Origin: Callorhinus ursinus
Taxonomy: Eukaryota; Chordata; Mammalia; Carnivora; Otariidae
Reading direction: 5' to 3'
Length of the DNA stretch: 64,000 nt
Assembly: GCF_003265705.1 (NCBI RefSeq)
Contig: NW_020312902.1
Coordinates: 7,007,599-7,071,598 of the forward strand
Below the pieces are notes generated by a model. The model was not told the origin of the DNA and did not search any database. It saw only the letters and a program-made list of their open reading frames with translations. The position numbers were made by a program, and so were the translations under genes. Shown in pieces: positions 56,814 to 64,000 of the stretch. Numbering within the stretch: position 1 is the stretch's first letter; every line of letters begins with the position of its first letter.

Positions 56814-59800
56814 TCATATCAGTGAGGTCATATGATACATGTCTTTCTCTGATTGACTTATTTCACTCAGCATAACACCCTCCAGTTCCATCAATGTCGT
56901 TGCAAATGGCAAGATCTCATTCCTTTTGATGGCTGCATAATATTCCATTGTGTATATATACCACCTCTTCTTTATCCATTCATCTGTCGATGGACATCTT
57001 GGCTCTTTCCATAGTTTGGCTATTGTGGACATTGCTGCTATAAACATTGGGGTGCACGTACCCCTTCGGATCCCTACATTTGTATCTTTGTGGTAAATAC
57101 CCAGTAGTGCAATTGCTGGATCATAGGGTAGCTCTATTTTCAACTGTTTGAGGAACCTCCATACTGTTTTCCAGAGGGGTTGCACCAGCTTGCATTCCCA
57201 CCAACAGTGTAGGAGGGTTCCCCTTTCTCCACATCCCCACCACCATCTGTCGTTTCCTGACTTGTTAATTCTAGCCATTCTGACTGGTGTGAGGTGGTAT
57301 CTCATTGAGGTTTTGATTTGGATTTCTCTGATGCCAAGCGATGTTGAGCACTTTTTCATGTGTCTGTTGGCCATTTGGATGTCTTCTTTGGAAAAATGTC
57401 TGTTCATATCTTCTGCCCATTTCTTGATTGGATTATTTGTTCTTTGGGTGTTGAGTTTGATAAGTTCTTTATAGATTTTGGATACTAGCCCTTTATCTGA
57501 TATGTCATTTGCAAATATTTTCTCCCATTCTGTCGGTTGTCTTTTGGTTTTGTGAACTGTTTCTTTTGCTGTGCAAAAGCTTTTTATCTTGATGAAATCC
57601 CAATAGTTCATTTTTGCCCTGGCTTCCCTTCCCTTTGGCGATGTTTCTAGGAAGAAGTTGCTGTGGCTGAGGTCGAAGAGGTTGCTACCTGGGTTCTCCT
57701 TGAGAATGTTGATGGACTCCTGTCTTACGTTTAGGTTTTTCAACCATTTGGAGTCTATTTTTGTGTGTGGTGTAAGGAAATGGTCCAGTTTCATTCTTCT
57801 GCATGTGGCTGTCCAATTTTCCCAACACCATTTGTGGAAGAGACTGTCTTTTTTCCATTGGACATTCCTTCCTGCTTTGTCAAAGATGAGTTGACCATAG
57901 AGTTGAGGGTCCATTTCTGGGCTCTCGATTCTGTTCCATTGATCTATGTGTCTGTTTTTGTGCCAGTACCGTACTGTCTTGATGATGACAGCTTTGTAAT
58001 AGAGCTGGAAGTCTGGAATCGTGATGCCGCCAGCTTTGCTTTTCTTTTTCAATATTCCTCTGGCTATTCAGGGTCTTTTCTGGTTCCATACAAATTTTAG
58101 GATTCTTTGTTCCATTTCTTTGAAAAAAGTGGATGGTATTTTGATGGGGATTGCATTGAATGTGTAGATTGCTCTAGGTACCATTGACATCTTCACAATG
58201 TTTGTTCTTCCAATCCATGAGCATGGAACGTTTTTCCATTTCTTTGTGTCTTCCTCAATTACTTTCATGAGTATTTTATAGTTTTCTGAGTACAGATCCT
58301 TTGCCTCTTTGGTTAGATTTATTCCTAGGTATCTTATGGTTTTGGGTGCAATTGTAAATGGGATCGACTTCTTGATTTGTCTCTCTTCTGTCTTCTTGTT
58401 GGTGTATAGGAATGCCACTGATTTCTGTGCATTGATTTTATATCCTGCTACTTTACTGAATTCCTGTATGAGTTCTAGCAGCTTTGGGGTGGAGTCTTTT
58501 GGGTTTTCCACATACAGTATCATATCATCTGCAAAGAGTGAGAGTTTGACTTCTTCTTTGCCAATTTGGATGCCTTTGATTTCTTTGTGTTGTCTGATTG
58601 CTGTGGCTAGGACTTCTAATACTATGTTGAGTAGCAGTGGTGAGAGTGGACATCCCTGCCATGTTCCTGACCTTAGGGGAAAAGCTCTCAGCTTTTCCCC
58701 ATTGAGAATGATATTCGCTATAGGTTTTTCATAGATGGCTTTTATGATATTGAGGTATGTACCCTCTATCCCTATACTCTGAAGAGTTTTGATCAAGAAA
58801 GGATGCTGTACTTTGTCAAATGCTTTTTCTGCATATTGAGAGGATCATATGATTCTTGTTCTTTCTTTTGTTAATATATTGTATCATGTTGACTGATTTG
58901 CAGATGTTGAAACAACCTTGCAGCCCAGGGATAAATCCCACTTGGTCATGGTGAATAATCCTTTTAATGTACTGTTGGATCCTGTTGGCTAGTATTTTGG
59001 TGAGAATTGTTGCATCCATGTTCATCAAGGATATTGGTCTGTAATGCTCCTTTTTGATGGGGTCTTTGTTTGGTTTGGGGATCAAAGTAATGGTGGCCTC
59101 CTAAAATGAGTTTGGAAGTTTTCCTTCCATTTCTATTTTTTGGAACAGTTTCAGGAGAATAGGTATTAATTCTTCTTGAAATGTTTGATAGAATTCCCCT
59201 GGGAAGCGATCTGGCCCTGGGCTTTTGTTTGTTGGGAGATTTTTGATGACTGCTTCGATTTCCTTAGTGGTTATAGGTCTGTTCAGGTTTTCTATTTCTT
59301 TCTGGTTCAATTTTGGTAGTTGATACATCTCTAGGAATGCACCCATTTCTTCCAGGTTATCTAATTTGCTGGCATAGAGTTGCTCATAATATGTTCTTAT
59401 AATTGTTTGTATTTCTTTGGTGTTGGTTGTGATCTCTCCTCTTTCATTCATGATTTTGTTGTTTGGGTCATTCTCTTTTCTTTTTGAAAAGTCTGGCCAG
59501 GGGTTTATCAATCTTGTTAATTCTTTCAAAGAACCAGCTCCTAGTTTCGTTGATCTGTTCTACTGTTCTTTTGGTTTCTATTTCATTGATTTCTGCTCTG
59601 ATCTTTATTATTTCTCTTTTCCTGCTGGGTTTAGGCTTTATTTGCTGTTCTTTCTTCAGCTCCTTTAGGTGTAGGGTTAGGTTGTTTATTTGAGACCTTT
59701 CTTGTTTCTTGAGAAAGGCTTGTATTGCTATATACTTTCCTCTTAGGACTGCTATGCTGTATCCCAAAGATTTTGAACAGTTGTGCTTTCATTTTCATTG

Positions 59801-60650
59801 GTTTCCATGAATTTTTTAAATTCTTCTTTAATTTCCTGGTTGACCTATTCATTCTTTGGTAGGATGCTCTTTAGCCTCCATGTATTTGAGTTCTTTCCGG
59901 CTTTCCTCTTGTGATTGAGTTCTAGTTTCATAGCACTGTGGTCTGAAAATATGCAGGGAATGATCCCAATCTTTTGGTATCGGTTGAGACCTGATTTGTG
60001 ACCTAGGATGTGATCAGTTCTGGAGAATGTTCCATGGGCACTAGAGAAGAATGTGTATTCCATTGCTTTGGGATGGAATGTTCTGAATATGTCTGTGAAG
60101 TCCATTTGGTCCAGTGTTTCATTTAAAGTCTTTATTTCCTTGTTGATCTTTTGCTTAGATGATCTGTCCATTTCAGTCAGGGGTGTGTTAAAGTCCCCCA
60201 CTATTATTGTATTGTTGTCAATGTGTTTCTTTGCTTTTGTTATTAATTGCCTTATATAATTGGCTGCTCCCATGTTAGGGGCATAGATATTTACAATTGT
60301 TAGATCTTCTTGTTGGATAAACCCTTTAAGTAAGATATAGTGTCCTTCCTCATCTCTTATTACAGTCTTTGTTTTAAAATCTAATTTGTCTGATATAAGG
60401 ATTGCCACCCCAGCTTTCTTTTGGTGTCCATTAGCATGGTAAATGGTTTTCCACCCCCTCACTTTCAATGTGGGGGTGTCTTTGGGTCTAAAATGAGTCT
60501 CTTGCAGACAGCATATGGATGGGTCTTGTTTTTAATCCAATCTGATAGCCTGTGTCTTTTGATTGGGGCATTTAGCCCATTTACATTCAGGGTAACTACT
60601 GAACGGTATGAATTTAGTGCTATTGCATTGGCAATACTGTGACTGTATAT
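56814..60650 (-). pseudogene. L1 ORF2 (endonuclease / reverse transcriptase), broken
   Basis: ORF2p nicks target DNA and reverse-transcribes L1 RNA. The endonuclease domain (about 60640-59880) shows TLNVNGLNAPIKRH, AGVAILISDKLDF, NIYAPN, IVGDFNTPL and FSDHSAM. The reverse transcriptase (about 59200-58300) shows [39 protein letters not shown] and the catalytic FADD at 58524-58535. The C-terminal region (58052-56814, one uninterrupted 412-codon frame) has the Cys-rich [14 protein letters not shown] and ends with TGA. Damage I can see: frameshifts near 60530, 59770-59845, 59480 and 58835 (the last in the IDAEKAFD-type active-site block), and in-frame stops at 59845-59847, 59101-59103 and 58068-58070. 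The last is TGA where CGA is expected, typical of CpG decay. The start codon is not clear. Not functional. Confidence 0.94.
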
Positions 60651-60698
60651 TTTCTGTGTTCCTTTCTGATCTATGCTGCTTTTAGGCTCTCTCTTTGC

Positions 60699-61598
60699 TT
60701 AGAGGACCCCTTTCAATATTTCTTGGAGGGCTGGTTTTGTGTTTGCAAATTCCTTTAGTTTTTGTTTGTCCTGGAAGATTTTTACCTCTCCTTCTATTTT
60801 CAATGACAGCCTAGCTGGATATAGTATTCTTGGCTACATATTTTTCTTGTTTAGTGCTCTGAAGATATCATGCCAGTCCTTTCTGGCCTGCCAGGTCTCT
60901 GGGGATAGGTCTGTTGCCAATCTAATGTTTCTACAATTGTAGGTTACATATCTCTTCTCCCGAGCTGCTTTCAGGATTTTCTCTTTGTGTCTGAGACTCG
61001 TAAGTTTTACTATTAGATGTCGGGGTGTTGACCTTTTTTATTGATTTTGAGAGGGGTTCTCTGTGCCTCCTGGATTTTGATTTTGATGCCTGTTTCCTTC
61101 CCCACATTAGGGAAGTTCTCTGCTATAATTTGCTCCAGTATACCTTCTACCCCTCTCTCTCTTTCTTCTTCTTTTGGGATCCCAATTATTCTAATGTTGT
61201 TTCCTCTTATCGTTTCGCTTGTCTCTTGAATTCTGCCCCCGTGATCCTGTAGTTGTTTCTTTCTCTTTTTCTCAGCCTCTTTATTTTCCATCATTTGGTC
61301 TTCTATATCGCTGATTCTCTCTTCTGCCTCATTTATCCTAGAAGTTAGTGCCCCCATTTTTGATTGCACCTCATTAATAGCCTTTTTGATTTCGACTTGA
61401 TTAGATTTTAGTTCTTTTATTTCTCCAGAAAGGGTTTCTCTAATAACTTCCACACTTTTTTCAAGCCCAGCTAGTATCTTTAAAGTCATGCTTCTGAACT
61501 TTATGTCTGACATCATACTAAGTCCGTATTGAGTAGGTCCCTGGCAGACGGTACTACCTCTTGTTCCTTTTGCTGAGGTGATTTTTTCGTCTTGTCAT
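60699..61598 (-). pseudogene. L1 ORF1 (RNA-binding chaperone), broken
   Basis: ORF1p coats L1 RNA as a coiled-coil trimer. The start is ATG at 61596-61598, coding MTRRKN-type sequence before a frameshift in an A-run near 61585. Another frameshift near 61520 leads into the longest piece (61516-61013). That piece covers a heptad-like coiled coil (KILAGLEKSVEVIRETLSGE to INEAEERISDIEDQ), the start of the RRM (RGNNIRIIGIP) and the C-terminal domain entry (NFPNVGKE, EAQRTP). A third frameshift in an A-run near 61035 displaces the rest, which still reads TPRHLIVKLTSLRHKEKIL, AAREKRYVTYN, DLSPETWQARKDWHDIF. An in-frame TAG at 60834-60836 precedes the natural stop at 60699-60701. About 300 codons in all, close to the usual size. 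Not functional. Confidence 0.93.
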
Positions 61599-61689
61599 TT
61601 TGTCCAGAGGAGAATAGATGAATGAAAGAACAAAATGCTAAGAGGTTAACAACGTCCCCAGCAAGTATACTCTATACAAATCAGAAAAG

Positions 61690-61797
61690 ACCTGAAACCA
61701 GGGGAAAAGAAAAGGAAAGAAAGAAAAAAGAAAGAGAGAAAAAAAAAGAAAAGATAAAAACAAAAAAAAAGAACAAAACAAAACAAAAAAAACAGAA
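61690..61797. repeat. A/GA-rich low-complexity tract in the L1 5'UTR
   Basis: (GAAA)n and (AAAC)n-like runs, with a second, shorter run at 62030-62055. They account for the Lys-rich or Phe-rich translations in this area. Confidence 0.85.
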
Positions 61798-61810
61798 TAT
61801 GATCAAATAT

Positions 61811-62315
61811 GATCAGGCTAGGGCATAGATCAGTGCCACACACTAGATTTTGGGTGTATTTTGGAAGAAAGTGCCTCTTAAAAAATTAAAGGAAGAAAGA
61901 CATATATGTACAAAATAAGGGTTGATACAATGAAGGGATGGAAGATGATTGTAAAGATGAAAATTATAAAAGGTTTTATAAATGGAGTTGATAAGATAAG
62001 AAGTTGTTTGAAAGAAGAAAGAAGATTTAAAAAAGAAAAGAAAAGAAAAAAAAAGGGAGAGACTGTGATCAGGCAGGAGACTAGAACAAAGCCATACACT
62101 AGTGATTTAGGGTATATTTTGATCTGTTAGAAGAAACTGTATCTTAAAATTTTAAAGAGAGCAGAACTTATATATATATGCCAAAAATAAGGGTAACTAC
62201 TATGAAGGGATAAAATATGACTCTAAAAATGAAAAATAAATGTTTATTTTTAAAAAGGGATTGTTAAGATGTTGGTTGAAAAGGGGAAAAAGAAAAATTC
62301 AAAAAAAACCCCCAA
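61811..62315 (-). repeat. Two-copy diverged tandem repeat in the L1 5'UTR
   Basis: Unit 1 begins 'gatcaggctagggcatag' at 61811 and unit 2 'gatcaggcaggagactag' at 62067, offset 256 bp. Matching landmarks in order: ccacacactag / ccatacactag, gggtgtattttg / gggtatattttg, gcctcttaaaa / gtatcttaaaa, aaaataagggttg / aaaataagggtaa, atgaagggatgg / atgaagggataa, then A-rich ends. Confidence 0.8.
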
Positions 62316-63406
62316 AAAACAATTAAAAAATTAACTTTGATGAACTAATGAATCATGGTAAAAAAACGCCATGAATTCTATGTGCAGTATTCCCCTAGCG
62401 CTGGAGTTCTCCCGTTCTCCTTGATCGGTAAACTTGGTCTTGGCTTGCTGGCTGTTCGGGCTGATCTTCTGGGGGAGGGGCCTGTTGCCATGGTTCCCAA
62501 ATGTCTTTGCCGGAGGCTGAATTGCCCCGCCCTTGTCGGTCCGGGCTAAGCAAGCTGCTCGGGTTTGCTCTCAGGAGCTTTTGTTCCCTGCAAGCTCTCG
62601 GTACAGCTTTGGAGGACCAGGGTGAAAATGGTGGCCTCCCAATCTCCACTCGGAGGAGCTGAGAACTTGGGGCCCCGCTCCTCAGTGCGCCCCCAGAGAA
62701 AAGCAGTCAGTCACTCCCGTCTCCCCGGTCTCCGGCCGCACTCCGTGCTCACCCGGCCTGTGACCGAGCGTTTCTATCTCTGGCACCCGACCCCATGTGG
62801 AGTCTCCAAACCCATCAGATCCCTGCGGTGTGCTCCTGCGCCGCTCCTCCCGGGGGAGGAAGGGGCGTCTCCCCAGATCTGCCGCTTGTTGGGTCCCTGC
62901 TGGAGGAGCAGTGGCCCGACTGGGCCGCGGATCACAGTTTATGGTCACCCCGAGCTGAGAGCCCGCGCCTCGGCTCCGTCTCTGCAGCTGGCTTCCCCGC
63001 TCCAATACCTGGGAGCTCTGCTGCACTAAGGCACCCCGGTCTTTCTGTGACCCCGAGGGTCCTGTGACCACACTGTCCCGTGAGGTTTCCACCCCCCGCT
63101 TAGCCACTGGAGCAACGTCCCTCAGCGGAGCCGACTTCTAAAAGTTCCGATTTTGTGCTCCGCGGCTCTAGCACTTGCCAGAAGCGGCCGACGGAGGCCC
63201 CCTCCCCCGCCGTCTATCCTCCCGAATATCGCCTCAGATTCACTTCTCCGCATGTCCTACCTTCCAGTAAGTGGTCGCTTCTCTGTTCAGAGAGTTGTTG
63301 CTACTCTCTTCTTCGATCTCCTGTGGAGTTCGTAGGTGTTCAGAATGGTTTGATCCCTATCCAGCTGAATTCCTGAGACCAGACGAAATCCAGGTCTCCT
63401 ACTCCT

Positions 63407-63417
63407 CCGCCATCTTG
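63407..63417 (-). promoter_or_regulatory. YY1-type binding site at the L1 5' end
   Basis: Sense-strand sequence caagatggcgg, 13 bp inside the element's 5' end. It matches the YY1 core (aagatggcgg), placed as in other mammalian L1 promoters, where it directs the transcription start. Confidence 0.8.
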
Positions 63418-63430
63418 CTCCGCCCCCCTG

Positions 63431-63445
63431 AAGGCATCATTATCT
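63431..63445. repeat. Target-site duplication, 5' side of full-length L1
   Basis: 15 bp, aaggcatcattatct, identical to 56336-56350. Confidence 0.96.
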
Positions 63446-64000
63446 TGTTAATGTACAAAAGATGAAGGTTAAGTAGATGAAAATTTACTTTTATAAAGGC
63501 AAAATTCTGCTACCATTCTGTACCTACAACCCAACTGTCTCATGATCAAGTTGTTCATGGAGTACAAGAGGCAAGCCAGTGACAAACCTGCCCATGTGTG
63601 CTCACACCTCCTAGATAAAAGACTTTGTTTCTCTCTTTGTATAAATGCTAGGCAGAGTAAATGGGAGGTGGGGATACAGAAGCCAATGTCCCAGTGAAAA
63701 GGTGGCCTTGAGAAGAGCCGGGACAGAGGGAAAGAGGCAGATTAGAGAGATGGGCTTGCATTATGCTTGCCTAGTAGTGATGGTGGAGTCATGTTTTGCA
63801 TCCCTACTCCCACCTTAACCCAAGAGAAAGTGACTTGTCTGAGATCCAACAACTAGTTAGTGGAGGCAGATCCAGGACCTCACTACTCATGTCCCACTTC
63901 CTGGGGCTTTCTACTAGACCTGACTCATGGCTATTACCAAAGAAAAACCAGAGCTGGACAGTCATGAAAGTGGTAAAAATAGATTTTACTCAGGAACTAC
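63446..64000. other. Non-coding sequence with a MIR remnant
   Basis: A reverse MIR-like segment lies at about 63800-63925 ('gagaaagtgacttgtctgag', 'caactagttagtggaggc'). The rest is unique with no gene recognised. Confidence 0.5.

Larger units (their letters stand above)
56351..63430 (-). mobile_element. Full-length L1 retrotransposon, inactivated
   Basis: 7,080 bp with all four L1 parts on the minus strand: 5'UTR (63430-61599), ORF1 (61598-60699), ORF2 (about 60650-56814) and 3'UTR with A-tail (56813-56351). A perfect 15-bp target-site duplication marks both ends, so it entered as one complete reverse-transcription event. The insertion site on + reads tatct/tgtta, a relaxed version of the L1 endonuclease preference. 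Both ORFs are broken by frameshifts and stops (see below), so it cannot move itself. The 3' end matches the copies at 1449, 14420 and 28742, so it belongs to the same young carnivore subfamily. The perfect duplication and long readable frames suggest a moderately recent insertion, although mutation has since accumulated. Confidence 0.97.
61599..63430 (-). promoter_or_regulatory. L1 5'UTR / internal promoter
   Basis: About 1.83 kb, long for an L1 5'UTR. The outer part (about 62380-63430) is GC- and CpG-rich, the only such stretch in the window. The very start on the sense strand is a G-run and 'gcggagcaagatggcgg', containing a YY1-type site. The inner part (61620-62340) is A-rich on + (pyrimidine-rich in the sense RNA) and has a ~256-bp tandem duplication. 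Known L1 biology: polymerase II starts at the 5' end and YY1 sets the start point. That this copy is transcribed is not shown. Confidence 0.85.

Noticed and set aside
58309..58734. 141-codon plus-strand frame (and others across 57148-60942)
   Set aside because: Antisense shadows of L1 ORF1 and ORF2.
61622..61828. Lys-rich 68-codon plus-strand frame
   Set aside because: Product of the A-rich low-complexity tract in the L1 5'UTR, on the antisense strand.
1..64000. CRISPR array, prokaryotic operon or phage features
   Set aside because: The tandem short repeats are microsatellites, and all signals are mammalian; nothing resembles spaced direct repeats.

Overview
This window looks like non-coding nuclear DNA from a carnivoran mammal. 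At least fourteen tRNA-derived CAN-type SINEs are present, with heads reading 'gcgcctgggtggctcag' and tails of CT-rich sequence followed by (AATA)n. There is also a family of L1 elements whose 3' ends have the carnivore form. I saw none of the dog-type SINEC_Cf heads ('ggcgcagcggttt' type), so an arctoid caniform (bear, seal or mustelid group) fits better than a canid. That taxonomic statement is inference. I found no host protein-coding exon, no tRNA, snRNA or rRNA gene, and no CRISPR array that I can support. The long open frames all fall in repeats, in low-complexity sequence, or in L1.

Layout. From 1 to 14 kb there is mostly unique sequence with MIR and LINE relics, one short L1 3' end (1449-1969), three SINEs, a MER5A copy, a decayed hAT transposase relic (about 12.66-13.21 kb, minus strand) and an internally deleted Tigger DNA transposon (13.70-14.16 kb). 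From 14 to 33 kb there are further SINEs, including a head-to-tail pair at 21.95-22.32 kb, MIRs, and an L1 insertion at 28.74-29.15 kb whose 5' part is inverted (twin priming). The 15.3-15.9 kb and 19.6-21.9 kb stretches are AT-rich and nearly free of recognisable repeats. From 33 to 45 kb there is a nested L1-in-L1 (36.8-38.7 kb) and an MLT1A-like LTR inserted in a MIR (42.0-43.0 kb). From 45 to 56 kb there are old L1M fragments and a cluster of four MER5-type hAT elements (50.3-51.8 kb).

The dominant object is a full-length 7,080-bp L1 on the minus strand (56351-63430), flanked by a perfect 15-bp target-site duplication. It has a 1.8-kb 5'UTR with a YY1-type site at its very start, a CpG-rich promoter and an internal ~256-bp tandem duplication. 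It also has ORF1 (coiled coil, RRM, C-terminal domain), ORF2 (endonuclease, reverse transcriptase with FADD, Cys-rich end) and a 3'UTR. Both ORFs carry several frameshifts and stops, so the copy cannot move on its own.

The most useful original observations are structural. The young L1 3'UTR is built of two homologous G-quadruplex-prone modules, whereas the older nested L1 at 37.4 kb carries one. The 5'UTR also contains a diverged tandem repeat. I did not find convincing evidence for a new biological system.
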